Positions 44,087 to 54,000 of a stretch of DNA of 64,000 nucleotides are shown here, in pieces; position 1 is the first letter of the stretch; every line of letters starts with the position of its first letter. The notes beneath the pieces were generated by a model. It saw only the letters and a program-made list of their open reading frames with translations. It was not told the origin of the DNA and made no database searches. Source of the DNA: Roseateles koreensis. GTDB lineage: Bacteria; Pseudomonadota; Gammaproteobacteria; Burkholderiales; Burkholderiaceae_C. The stretch spans positions 124,001 to 188,000 of the forward strand of contig NZ_JAQQXS010000010.1 of NCBI RefSeq assembly GCF_028595305.1, read 5' to 3'. Made by a program: the position numbers and the translations under genes.

Positions 44087-44944
44087 CTACATCTGCCGAA
44101 ACAGATGCAGATAGCTGCGGCTGACCGGCAGCACTTCGGCGCGGCCGCGCAAATGCACGTCCGCCGTCTCGTTGGGGCCCCGGGTCACGTGGCTGACGGC
44201 ATGCAGATTGACCACGACGGAGCGGTGCACCTGCACAAATTTTTGCGGGTCCAGCTGCGCCATCAGCTCGCGGATCGGGGTGCGGATCAAGGCCTCGCCT
44301 TCACCCCAAACCACCAGGGTGTACTTCTCGTCGGAGCGCAGGTAGGTGATTTCGTCCACCGGAATCAACTTCAGCGTGGCCCCGACCGAGGCACGAATCC
44401 ACTGCAACCAAGGCGGCGAACCACCGTTGGCAGCGGGCGGCGCCTCGGCCGAGCGTGAGAGCTGCTTCATCAGCATGTCGATGCGGGCTTCAAGCGTCTC
44501 CAGCGCGTCGCCCCGGGCGGCTTCAGCGGGGGGGGCGTCCTTGTCTACCGGCGAATGATTCGAGCGCGCCAACAGGCGCTCCTGCAAGCGCTGCACGGTG
44601 TCGGCCAGCCGTTTTTCTTCCAGGGGTTTAACCAGGTAGTCGAGCGCACCTTGCTCGAAGGCCTGGACCGCATATTGGTCGAAGGCGGTGACAAACACGA
44701 TCTGCGCACGCCGCGCCAGCTGCCGCGCCGCTTCCACGCCGTTGAGGCCCGGCATGTGTACGTCGAGAAACACGATATCGGGGCGCAAGGCCTCAAACAT
44801 TTCCAGGGCTTCACGACCATTGCGGGCTTGGCCGACGATTTGCAATTCGGGCCAGATGGCGTTCAACGCCCGGGCCAGGCTTTCGCGCAGCAGCGGTTCA
44901 TCATCGGCAATCAGGGCCGCAGGGCGGGAAGCAAAGGAGGTCAT
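44087..44944 (-). CDS. LytTR-family response regulator
   Basis: A 285-residue response regulator. The receiver domain has DDEPLLR, the phospho-acceptor D61 in IVFLDVHMPG, the Thr in FVTAFDQYA and the Lys in YLVKPLEE. A variable linker leads to a LytTR DNA-binding domain (LIPVDEITYLRSDEKYTLVV, FVQVHRSVVVNLHAVSHV). It resembles AlgR/LytT regulators. It overlaps the histidine kinase gene by four bases (ATGA), so the two form a coupled pair. Target genes are unknown. Confidence 0.92.
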   Translation of the reverse strand: MTSFASRPAALIADDEPLLRESLARALNAIWPELQIVGQARNGREALEMFEALRPDIVFLDVHMPGLNGVEAARQLARRAQIVFVTAFDQYAVQAFEQGALDYLVKPLEEKRLADTVQRLQERLLARSNHSPVDKDAPPAEAARGDALETLEARIDMLMKQLSRSAEAPPAANGGSPPWLQWIRASVGATLKLIPVDEITYLRSDEKYTLVVWGEGEALIRTPIRELMAQLDPQKFVQVHRSVVVNLHAVSHVTRGPNETADVHLRGRAEVLPVSRSYLHLFRQM

Positions 44945-46044
44945 GGCTGGAACTGGATTTCGGCACGCAGGCCATGCGGAGAATTTTCGCTCAACTCCAA
45001 GCGAGCGGAGGGGCCGAAAAACACCTTGAGACGCTCGCGCAGATTGCGCAGGCCGGTGCCCGAGCCGCTGCTTTGCGTCAAACCCACGCCGCTGTCGCTC
45101 ACCCAGATGCGCACCCTACCCTCCTCGCCTTCACGCGCGGCGGCCAGCTCGACACGGCCTCCGTCCTCCCCCGGGTCGATGCCATGGCGGATGGCGTTTT
45201 CCACCAGCGTCAACAAGGCCATGGGCGGAAAACGCAAACGCTGCAACTCAGCGGGCACCTCGATGTGAAAGCTCAGGCGGTCTGGCATGCGCAGGTGCAT
45301 CAACTCCAGGTAGGCCTGCACGAGGCTCAACTCATCACCCAGGCTGGCCGCCTCGTTTTGCAAGCGCGGCATGGCCGCACGCAGATAGGCGATGAGGCTG
45401 CGCAAAACGGGCCCGGCTTGGGGCGAACCCGTTTCCACCAGCGCACGCACATTGGCCAGGGTGTTGAAGAGAAAGTGCGGCTCCACCTGGGCCTGCAGCA
45501 GGCGGAGTTGTGCGTCCAGGGTCTGGCGCTCCAATTCGCTGCGCTCCAGATCGAAGCGCAAGGCCTGGCTGCGCGCCTCGGCATCGCGCTGCCGGTACAG
45601 CGAGCCCATGGCCAGCAGCGGCGCCAGCACCAGGCCTGAGCCTGAGATGAAGATGAAGCCCATCACCTTGGCTTCATTGTTGAACAGGGACTCAAGATCG
45701 CCGCCGACGGCCACCATATACACCACCAAGGTGGCCAAGGGGACTGTCAGCACCACCACCACCACCTGCAAAAACCAACGCCCAATCCACACGGGCAGGC
45801 GGCGCGGCCATTGCCCGGCGGCGGCAAAGGCCAACAAACCCAGCAAGCCGACGAACAGGGTGCGCCCCAGCAGCACCACAAAAGGCGTGATGAAGACGAT
45901 GTCCAACGTCAAGGCAGCGAGAAAGGCAAAACCCATGGCCATGGCCACGCGCGGGAATGTCAAATAAGCCAGAAACTGGCGCCAGGCCTCGCGATGGCTG
46001 GGTACGGTTTGGGAGGCGGCAGACGGTGGCGATGGAGACAACAT
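44941..46044 (-). CDS. LytS/AlgZ-type sensor histidine kinase
   Basis: A 367-residue sensor kinase with about four transmembrane segments (residues 30-145), a coiled linker, and a His_kinase domain. The phospho-acceptor is the His of QVEPHFLFNTLANVRAL; ATP-binding boxes are LVENAIRHGI (N box) and VSDSGVGL with GSGTGLRNLRERL (G boxes). No extracytoplasmic sensor domain is evident, so signals may come from the membrane. The ATG at 46044 begins MLSPSP; the frame is open upstream. Partner of the LytTR regulator that overlaps it. Confidence 0.9.
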   Translation of the reverse strand: MLSPSPPSAASQTVPSHREAWRQFLAYLTFPRVAMAMGFAFLAALTLDIVFITPFVVLLGRTLFVGLLGLLAFAAAGQWPRRLPVWIGRWFLQVVVVVLTVPLATLVVYMVAVGGDLESLFNNEAKVMGFIFISGSGLVLAPLLAMGSLYRQRDAEARSQALRFDLERSELERQTLDAQLRLLQAQVEPHFLFNTLANVRALVETGSPQAGPVLRSLIAYLRAAMPRLQNEAASLGDELSLVQAYLELMHLRMPDRLSFHIEVPAELQRLRFPPMALLTLVENAIRHGIDPGEDGGRVELAAAREGEEGRVRIWVSDSGVGLTQSSGSGTGLRNLRERLKVFFGPSARLELSENSPHGLRAEIQFQP

Positions 46045-46194
46045 GCGCCAAGGGTAACGGTTCACCCGCCTTTGCTGAAGCCCTTGGCGTAAGCAAAGCG
46101 ACGAACAACGGTTTGACGGCCCCAAGCGACCTCCCGGACACCCGCAGCTCAGCCGGCCTGAAGCTGAAAAAGAATCAACCGCTCTGTTTCGACG

Positions 46195-46980
46195 TTAGCT
46201 ACCAGACCTCGGCGCCCAGGCGGCATCGATTTCATTGAAGAGCGGGGAGTCCTCTTCAGCATGCTCGCGATAGGGGCCGGTGCCGCTGTGCTCGGCGCTT
46301 GACGCGGGCACAAAATGCCCCAGATTGACGTCGAACACATGCACCTCGCCGGCCTCGATCACGTAGTGCCAGCCGTGCAAGGATATCTGGCCCCGCTCCA
46401 CCCGCGCCCGCACCATGGGGTAGTCCATCAGGCGCTCCAGTTGCAGGACCACAGAGCGCTCTTCGGTGCGGCGCAGCGCCTCCTCCGACACCTGCACCGG
46501 CAGTGCGGCCTCGCGGCCCAGGGCCAGCCAGGCTTTGAGATTGGGGGCCTCGTCAGGCACTTCGCCATACAACGCGCGAACGCCGCCACAGTGGCTGTGC
46601 CCACAAACAATGATGTGCTGCACGTTCAAAGCCAACACCGCGTACTCGATGGCCGCGGCCGTCCCGTGCAGGCCCACCCAATGGCGGTTGCCCTCCGGTG
46701 CACGCGGCCCCTCGCGCAATGGCGCGCCGCCGTCAAGCGCCCGCGCCCCCGCCAACATGCCGTCGTACGGCGGCACAAAGGCGCCGACATTGCGCACCAG
46801 AAACAACTCGCCCGGCCCCGCACCGGTGAGCAAATGAGGCACCAGGCGTGAGTCGGAGCATCCAATGAACAGCGTAGTGGGGTGCTGCCCCTGCTCGACC
46901 AGGTCCTTGAATTGAGACTGGTACTGCGGAAAATAGTCGGTGTTGAAACGCCGCAGGCGGGACAGCAATTCGTCAGGCAT
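46195..46980 (-). CDS. can: beta-class carbonic anhydrase with an internal insertion
   Basis: A 261-residue zinc enzyme that interconverts CO2 and bicarbonate. Zinc ligands are C41 and the D43/R45 dyad in FIGCSDSRLV, and H128/C131 in IIVCGHSHCGGV. The spacing between the two halves is about 30 residues longer than I remember for E. coli Can. The extra segment (around residues 74-105, AGARALDGGAPLREG) follows the NVGAFVPPYD loop. It lies 34 bp after the prolyl isomerase gene, so it may be transcribed with the nar cluster. Confidence 0.92.
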   Translation of the reverse strand: MPDELLSRLRRFNTDYFPQYQSQFKDLVEQGQHPTTLFIGCSDSRLVPHLLTGAGPGELFLVRNVGAFVPPYDGMLAGARALDGGAPLREGPRAPEGNRHWVGLHGTAAAIEYAVLALNVQHIIVCGHSHCGGVRALYGEVPDEAPNLKAWLALGREAALPVQVSEEALRRTEERSVVLQLERLMDYPMVRARVERGQISLHGWHYVIEAGEVHVFDVNLGHFVPASSAEHSGTGPYREHAEEDSPLFNEIDAAWAPRSGS

Positions 46981-47014
46981 GGTGGACTCTGAAAGGCATC
47001 GCTTACACCCAGCA

Positions 47015-47989
47015 CTACTGAACCAGGGGCGACGTGGACTCGTCCAGGCTCAAGCCCACCCAATGGGCTTCACCCGCCAAACTGTTGAGGTACTGGCGCA
47101 ACGCGGTCACATAGGTTTGTTGGCGCAGCGTTTGCGCAATCGCGCTGTGCACCTGATCAAAGCGCTGGGGCTGCCCGGGCTGGCGCTCCATCACCCACAC
47201 GATATGAAAGCCAAAGCGGCTGCTGATCAAACGCGGCAAGACGCCCACGTGGGCATTGGCCTCGTCTTGCGCAAACAATGCGGCGCCAAATTCGGGCGCG
47301 CAGTCGGCGCGGCTCAACCATCCCAGGTTACCGCCCTGGGCGCTGCTGGGGCAGTTGGACTGGCTGGCGGCGGCGGCGGCAAATGCGGCGCCACCGTCGT
47401 CCGTGCTGCAACGCAGCGCAACGAGCGATTGCTCGGCCCGCTTGCGCAAGGCGTCCACATCGACACCCGGTGTCACCGCGAACAAAATGTGCCGCGCCAA
47501 AACTTGCTCACCTACTGAGAAGCGTGCCGGATGGGCGTCGAAGTAACGCTGACACGCAGCGGCATCAGGCTCGGGCAGGCGAAGCTCCTGCGCCAGCAGC
47601 GCCTCAATCGCCAGCGAGGCTTCTTCGCTGAGCACGCCGTCCAGGGCGGGCAGATCGCCCACCGCCAGCAGGCCCTTGCGCTGCGCGGCCTGGCGCAGCA
47701 ACTCGCTGTAGGCGCGTTGACGCAAGGCCTCAGGGTCGGGCGACTCGCCCACGCCGTGCAGTGGCACGCCGTTGACACTGGCCACGCCGATGGCGGCATC
47801 TTCAGCCATCAAGGCCTCGATCGAGGTTGAGGATTGCGGTAGCCCATCCTCAAAGCCGGCCGAATGCCCATGGTGCCCATGGTGCCCCTGATCCGCCTGA
47901 TGCGCAGGCGCTGATTCCGCCACCGCGGCGGAAGACTTGCAGCCACAGCCACCGCCGCCGCCACCACATCCATGTTGTGATTCACTCAT
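47015..47989 (-). CDS. parvulin-type peptidylprolyl isomerase of the nar cluster
   Basis: A 324-residue protein. The parvulin domain is visible as LARHILFAVTPGVDVDALRK, QGGNLGWLSRADCAPEFGAAL, and SRFGFHIVWVMERQPGQ; the helical N-domain resembles NifM/SurA-type chaperones. No signal peptide is present, so it is cytoplasmic. The first 50 residues hold a Cys/Gly cluster (HGCGGGGGGCGCKSS) followed by a His cluster (HHGHHGH), a possible metal-binding segment. The same gene follows narI in other nar clusters, where it is thought to assist nitrate reductase assembly. It starts 18 bp after narI. Confidence 0.87.
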   Translation of the reverse strand: MSESQHGCGGGGGGCGCKSSAAVAESAPAHQADQGHHGHHGHSAGFEDGLPQSSTSIEALMAEDAAIGVASVNGVPLHGVGESPDPEALRQRAYSELLRQAAQRKGLLAVGDLPALDGVLSEEASLAIEALLAQELRLPEPDAAACQRYFDAHPARFSVGEQVLARHILFAVTPGVDVDALRKRAEQSLVALRCSTDDGGAAFAAAAASQSNCPSSAQGGNLGWLSRADCAPEFGAALFAQDEANAHVGVLPRLISSRFGFHIVWVMERQPGQPQRFDQVHSAIAQTLRQQTYVTALRQYLNSLAGEAHWVGLSLDESTSPLVQ

Positions 47990-48007
47990 GGTCGATCACT
48001 CCCTGTC

Positions 48008-48742
48008 TCAACGTTGAGGCGCGCTGTTATGCCCGGCGGGCACATTCAGGCGGCGGCTCCGCACCATTTGGTAAGGGCGCACCAGATAGGCCAGCGTGCC
48101 AAAGCCGCTCCACACATGCACCAGGCGTGTGAACGGGAAGATCAAGAAGATGCTCATGCCCAGGAACATGTGCAGCTTGAACACCCAAGAGGCTTCAGCC
48201 AGCAACTCCACCGCGCCACCGCGGAAGGTGACGATGCGCTGCGCCCAACCGGCCAGCAACATCATCATGCCGCCGTCCAGGTGCTGCGCGGAGAGCGGGA
48301 TCGTCGCCAGGCCCAGAGCCAGTTGCAGCCACAACAGCACCAGCAGCACAATGTCCGAGGTCTTGGAGTTGATGCGGATGCGCTCGTCGCTCAGTCGGCG
48401 GTGCAGCAACAAGGTCACCCCGATCCAGCCCAGCAGGCCGGCCAGGCCGCCGCTGACCATGGCCATCAGCTGCTTGTTGCCCGCTGAGATAAAGGGTTCG
48501 TACAAAAAGTGGGGCGTCAGCATGCCCACCGTGTGACCGAAGAACAAGAACAGCACCCCCACATGGAACAGGTTGCTGCCCCAGCGCAACGTGCCGGCGC
48601 GCAGCATCTGCGAGGAGTCGCTTTTCCAGCTGTACTGGTCGCGATCAAAACGCAGCAGGCTGCCGATCAAAAAGACCGCCAGGCAGATGTAGGGATAGAT
48701 GCCGAACAGGGCGTAGTCCAAAGGACTGGCGAGCGAATTCAT
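48008..48742 (-). CDS. narI: respiratory nitrate reductase gamma subunit (cytochrome b)
   Basis: A 244-residue membrane protein with five hydrophobic helices that carries two haems b and passes electrons from quinol to NarH. Typical sequence: PYICLAVFLIGSLLRFDRDQ, SNLFHVGVLFLFFGHTVGM (His ligands), FKLHMFLGMSIFLIFPFTRL and HVWSGF (His ligands) near the end. It overlaps narJ by four bases. Confidence 0.95.
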   Translation of the reverse strand: MNSLASPLDYALFGIYPYICLAVFLIGSLLRFDRDQYSWKSDSSQMLRAGTLRWGSNLFHVGVLFLFFGHTVGMLTPHFLYEPFISAGNKQLMAMVSGGLAGLLGWIGVTLLLHRRLSDERIRINSKTSDIVLLVLLWLQLALGLATIPLSAQHLDGGMMMLLAGWAQRIVTFRGGAVELLAEASWVFKLHMFLGMSIFLIFPFTRLVHVWSGFGTLAYLVRPYQMVRSRRLNVPAGHNSAPQR

Positions 48743-49428
48743 ATGCGCGCTCCTTGCGAGTTAGCTTGACTCTTGACGATGTGAATGGGTTGCGGCTGGC
48801 CGGGTTTGCTCTGGCCCTTGGAGGTGCAGCCGTCAAAGGCGGCGGGCTCCACCCAGGCGTCATCCAGCGCTTCGTCCGGGGTGATTTGCACGGCCTGGGG
48901 CTTCTCGCCGGCCAGCTCCAGCACCGCGCCAATGGCGGCGGCGTAGGGGCTATCCTGCTTGATCAAGGCACTGTGGATGGCGTTGAGGATGTGCGCCATC
49001 TCGCCCAGAAACTGCCGCGCCGTGCCTGCCGGCTGGGTGCTGACAAATTCGAGCACCACGGGCAGGTAATCCGGCAGTTCACTGGCTTCAAAAAACACCC
49101 CGCCCGCCGCGTAGGTTTGCTGCAGATCGACCAAGGCGGGGCCGCGCTCGCGGGAGTCGCCGTGCACATGCTCGAACATGTGCAGGCTGGTGGCGCGCCC
49201 GCGGTCGAAGGTTTCAACATAACGGGCTTGCACCGTGTAGCCGTCGGCATGGCCCAGGCGTTGGATCAAGGCCTCGACCTCGCCCAGGCGTTGCGGGCTC
49301 AATGCGCGCTCCTGCCGCAGGGCCTGCAGCAAGTCGGGCAAATGGGCGCGCATTTCGTCGCTGGGGTAGTCCAGCAGCTTGGCGAGAACGCGGCTGGTGA
49401 TGCTTTGTGCTGGCAAGTTTTTGTTCAT
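48739..49428 (-). CDS. narJ: nitrate reductase molybdenum cofactor assembly chaperone
   Basis: A 229-residue NarJ/TorD-family chaperone that binds the NarG N-terminus and helps Mo-cofactor insertion. Family sequence is VLAKLLDYPSDEMRAHLPDL, YVETFDRGRATSLHMFEHVHGDSRERGPALV (split here over two conserved stretches), and ELPDYLPVVLEFVS. Between narH (67 bp gap) and narI (4-bp overlap). Confidence 0.94.
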   Translation of the reverse strand: MNKNLPAQSITSRVLAKLLDYPSDEMRAHLPDLLQALRQERALSPQRLGEVEALIQRLGHADGYTVQARYVETFDRGRATSLHMFEHVHGDSRERGPALVDLQQTYAAGGVFFEASELPDYLPVVLEFVSTQPAGTARQFLGEMAHILNAIHSALIKQDSPYAAAIGAVLELAGEKPQAVQITPDEALDDAWVEPAAFDGCTSKGQSKPGQPQPIHIVKSQANSQGARI

Positions 49429-49495
49429 CTGTATCTTTCTGTCGGTGGGCGGCCGGGCCTGTCAATTCAAGCGCGCGGCCGGTTCCGCAAGCTCA

Positions 49496-51019
49496 TCAGA
49501 CCCCGGCCTTGATCGGGATGGTCCGCTTCTTCTGGCCCCCGAACAGGCTGGTCTCGGTCTGCCCGTCCGAGCAGCCGTTGCCGAAGCTGAAGCCACAGCC
49601 ACCGCGCAGGTCGTAGGCGTTTTCAGCGTACTCTCGGTGGGTGGTCGGGATGACAAAGCGGTCTTCATAGTTAGCGATGGCCATGGTTTGGTACATGTCC
49701 TCCACCTCCGCCTTCTGCAAGCCGACCTGGGCCAGGACCGCGTTGTTTTCAACCCCGTCCACATGCTTGCCGCGCTGATAGGCGCGCATGGCCAGCAGGC
49801 GCTCCAAGGCGCGCTCGACCGGCGGCACATCGCCCGCGGTGAGCAGATTGGCCAGGTATTGCACGGGGATGCGCAACTGCTTGACGTCCGGGATCTGACC
49901 GTTCACACCGATATGGCCGGCGTTGGCGGCCGAGCTGATGGGCGACAGCGGCGGCACATACCACACCATCGGCAGCGTGCGGTATTCGGGGTGCAGCGGC
50001 AGGGCCACCTTCCAGTCCACAGCCATCTTGTAGACGGGGCTCTTCTTGGCTGATTCCAACCAAGCCTCAGGGATGCCGTCGGCACGCGCCTGGGCGATCA
50101 CCGCCGGGTCATGCGGGTCCAGGAAGATGTCCAACTGCGCCTGGTACAGGTCCTTGTCGTCCTTGACGCTGGCGGCCTGCTCGATGCGGTCGGCGTCATA
50201 CAGCAGCACGCCGAGGTAACGAATACGGCCGACGCATGTTTCAGAACACACGGTGGGCTGGCCCGCCTCAATGCGCGGGTAGCAGAAGATGCACTTCTCG
50301 GCCTTGCCGGACTGCCAGTTGTAGTAGATCTTCTTGTAGGGGCAGCCCGACACGCACATGCGCCAGCCGCGACACTTGTCTTGGTCGATCAGCACAATGC
50401 CGTCTTCCTCGCGCTTGTAGATCGAGCCCGAAGGGCAGCTCGCCACGCAGGCCGGGTTCAGGCAGTGCTCGCACAAGCGCGGCAGGTACATCATGAAGGT
50501 GTTTTCAAACTGCCCGTAGATGTCTTTCTGCACATTCTCGAAGTTCGCATCCTTGCTGCGCTTGGCGAACTCACCACCCAGGATTTCCTCCCAGTTGGGG
50601 CCCCACTCGATCTTCTCCATGCGCTTGCCCGTGATCAGGCTGCGCGGGCGCGCGGTGGGCGCGGCCTTGGACTTGGGCGCAGTTTGCAGGTGCGCATAGT
50701 CAAAGGTGAAGGGCTCGTAGTAGTCGTCGATTTCCGGCAGATTGGGGTTGGCGAAGATGCGCATCAGCAACTTCCACTTGCCACCCTGGCGAGGCTCGAT
50801 GTTGCCGTTGCTCAGGCGATGCCAGCCGCCGTTCCATTTATCTTGGTTCTCCCATTCCTTGGGGTAACCGATGCCAGGCTTGCTCTCAACGTTGTTGAAC
50901 CAGGCGTACTCCATGCCGGGCCGGTTGGTCCAGACGTTCTTGCAGGTCACTGAACAGGTGTGGCAGCCGATGCACTTGTCCAGGTTCAGCACCATGCCGA
51001 TTTGGGCGCGTATCTTCAT
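49496..51019 (-). CDS. narH: respiratory nitrate reductase beta subunit
   Basis: A 507-residue iron-sulfur subunit. The four cluster motifs are present: CIGCHTCSVTCKNVW near residue 19, CEHCLNPACVASCPSG, CRGWRMCVSGCPYKK, and CIFCYPRIEAGQPTVCSETC. The Trp in place of Cys in the CRGWRMC motif is the normal NarH feature that gives a [3Fe-4S] centre. The narG stop overlaps its ATG by four bases. Confidence 0.96.
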   Translation of the reverse strand: MKIRAQIGMVLNLDKCIGCHTCSVTCKNVWTNRPGMEYAWFNNVESKPGIGYPKEWENQDKWNGGWHRLSNGNIEPRQGGKWKLLMRIFANPNLPEIDDYYEPFTFDYAHLQTAPKSKAAPTARPRSLITGKRMEKIEWGPNWEEILGGEFAKRSKDANFENVQKDIYGQFENTFMMYLPRLCEHCLNPACVASCPSGSIYKREEDGIVLIDQDKCRGWRMCVSGCPYKKIYYNWQSGKAEKCIFCYPRIEAGQPTVCSETCVGRIRYLGVLLYDADRIEQAASVKDDKDLYQAQLDIFLDPHDPAVIAQARADGIPEAWLESAKKSPVYKMAVDWKVALPLHPEYRTLPMVWYVPPLSPISSAANAGHIGVNGQIPDVKQLRIPVQYLANLLTAGDVPPVERALERLLAMRAYQRGKHVDGVENNAVLAQVGLQKAEVEDMYQTMAIANYEDRFVIPTTHREYAENAYDLRGGCGFSFGNGCSDGQTETSLFGGQKKRTIPIKAGV

Positions 51020-54000
51020 GCGTGTTCTCCTTGGGGCACGGCCTCATCGTCCAGCCAGTCGATCTTGGCCATCTTGCGCACCAGCACGAATTCATCGCGG
51101 TTGGTGCCAATCGTTCCGTAGTAATTGAAGCCGTAGCTCAGCTGGGCATAACCCCCAATCATGTGGGTGGGCTTGGTGACAATGCGCGTCACCGAGTTGT
51201 GGATGCCGCCGCGTGTGCCGGTGATCTCCGATCCGGGGGTGTTGATGATCTTCTCTTGCGAGTGGTACATCATCACCATGCCGTTCTTGACGCGCTGGCT
51301 CACCACCGCACGGGCCGCAATGGCGCCGTTGGCGTTGAAGAGCTCTACCCAGTCGTTGTCAACAATGCCGGCACTGCGAGCGTCGTCCTCGCTCAGCCAG
51401 ATCACCGAGCCGCCGCGATTGAGCGTCAACATCATCAGGTTGTCGCTGTAGGTGCTGTGGATGCCCCATTTCTGGTGCGGTGTGATGAAGTTGAGAGCGA
51501 TTTCCTTGTGCCCATTGGGTTTGACGCCCTGCACTTCCACCAGGGTCTTCAAGTCCACCGGCGGGCGATAGCTGGTGAAGCCCTCGCCGAAGGCCTGCAT
51601 CCAGGGGTGATCCTGGTAGAACTGCTGGCGGCCCGTCAGGGTGCGCCATGGGATCAGCTCATGCACATTGGTATAGCCTGCGTTGTAGCTGACCTTCTCG
51701 CTTTCCAGGCCCGACCAGGTGGGGCTGGAGATGATCTTGCGTGGCTGCGCCTGAATATCGCGGAAGCGGATCTTCTCGTCCTCGCGGTGCAGGGCCAGAT
51801 GGGTGTGGTCACGCCCAGTCTGCTTGCCCAGCGCCTCCCAGGCCTTGACGGCCACATGTCCGTTGGTCTCAGGCGCGAGCGACAGCACCACCTCGGTCGC
51901 GTCGATGTCGCTCTCGATGCGGGGCATGCCCTGGGTGACGCCCTCTTCCCGCACCCAGCCATTCAGTTCACCCAGCTGTTCCACCTCCGTCTTGGTGTCC
52001 CAGCCGATGCCCTTGCCGCCGTTGCCGGCCTTGTTCATCAAGGGGCCCAGTGCGGTGAAGCGCTTGTAGAGATTGGGGTAGTCGCGCTCGACCACCATCA
52101 TCTGCGGCGCAGTCTTGCCAGGAATCAGCTCACACTCGCCCTTTTTCCATTCAGAGACGCCAAAAGGCTGTGCCAATTCGGCCGGGCTGTCGTGCATCAG
52201 CGGGTTCAGCACCAGCTCTTTCTCGACGCCCAGATGGCCCACGCATAACTCGCTGAGCGTGCGGGCGAAGCCTTTGTAGATTTCCCAGTCGCTGCGCGCC
52301 TGCCACGCCGGGTCCACCGCGGTGGAGAGCGGGTGGATGAAGGGGTGCATATCGCTGGTGTTGAGGTCATTCTTCTCGTACCAAGTGGCGGTGGGCAGCA
52401 CGATGTCGGAGTACAGACAAGTGGTGCTCATGCGGAAGTCCAGCGTCACCAGCAAGTCCAGCTTGCCTTCGGGCGCCTTGTCGTGCCATTCCACCTCCAT
52501 GGGTTTGGCGTCGTCCTTGCCGAGGTCCTTGCCCTGCACACCGTGGGTCGTGCCCAGCAGGTGCTTGAGGAAGTACTCATGCCCCTTGCCCGAGGAGCCC
52601 AGGATGTTGGAGCGCCACACAAACATATTGCGCGGCCAGTTGGCGGCGTGGTCGGGGTCTTCGCAGCTCATGCGCAGCGCGCCGCTCTTGAGCCCGCTCA
52701 CCGCGTAGTCCTTGGGGTCGAGGCCGGCTGCGGCCGCATCCTTCACCACCTGGATGGGGTTGGTCTGCAGTTGCGGTGCTGAGGGCAACCAGCCCATGCG
52801 CTCGGCGCGCACGTTGTAGTCGATCAGGCTGCCGCCGAATTTGGATTTATCAGCCAGGGGCGAGAGCACCTCGCTCACGTCCAGCTTTTCATAACGCCAC
52901 TGGTCGGTGTGCGCGTAGAAGAAGCTGGTGCTGTTCATCTGGCGCGGCGGGCGGATCCAGTCCAGCGCGAAGGCCAGCGCCGTCCAGCCGGTTTGCGGAC
53001 GCAGTTTTTCCTGGCCCACATAGTGCGCCCAGCCGCCACCGGATTGGCCGATACAGCCGCACATCATCAGCATATTGATGATGCCGCGGTAGTTCATGTC
53101 GCAGTGGTACCAGTGGTTCATGGCGGCGCCGATGATGACCATGGACTTGCCGCGCGTCTTGTCGGCCGTGTCTGCGAATTCGCGCGCCACGGTGATGATC
53201 TGCTCGCGCTTGACGCCGGTGATGCTCTCCGCCCAGGCTGGCGTGTAGGCCTTGTTGTCGTTGTAGGTCTTGGCGCAATCGTCGCCCAAACCGCGGTCGA
53301 TGCCGTACTGCGCCACTTGCAGGTCAAACACCGTCGCCACCAACACCTCGCCAGCATCGTCATGCTTGCCCAGCTTCAAGCGCACCACGGGCACGTTGCG
53401 GCTCAGCACATCCTGCTGTTTGTTGGCGGTGAACTGGGGCGACTCCACCCCACCGAAGTAAGGGAAGCCAACTTCCGCCACCTCGTGCGCAATGCCCTCG
53501 TCTTCCAGCGCTGAAAGCTTGAGCTTGACGTCGGTGTCGTTGCGGGCTTCTTTGCTTTCCAGATTCCATTTACCCAGATCGGGCCGCTCGCCCGCACCCC
53601 AACGGAAGCCGATGGAGCCATTGGGCAGCACCACCTTGCCGGTGGTGTCGAATGCCAGAGTCTTCCACTCGGGGTTGTTGTCCTGGCCCAGCTTGCCGCC
53701 GAAGTCGCTGGCACGCAGATAGCGATCGGGCACCAGCAGTGCGCGTCCGTCGGCGGTGGTGTGCTTCTTCAACTGCACCAACAACGGCAAGTCGGTGTAG
53801 CGGCGGGCGTAATCGTCAAAGTACGCTGACCGCTTGTTGAAGTAAAACTCCTTCAAAATTACATGGCCCATCGCCATGGCGATGGCGGCATCGGTGCCCT
53901 GCTTCGGGTGCATCCAAATGTCGGCCAGCTTGGAGATTTCAGCGTAGTCAGGCGTGATCACCACCGTCTTGGTGCCCTTGTAGCGCACCTCGGTGAAGAA

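Noticed and set aside
50336-50356. Trp instead of Cys in the third NarH cluster motif as a damaged iron-sulfur site
   Set aside because: This substitution is normal in NarH and gives the known [3Fe-4S] centre.
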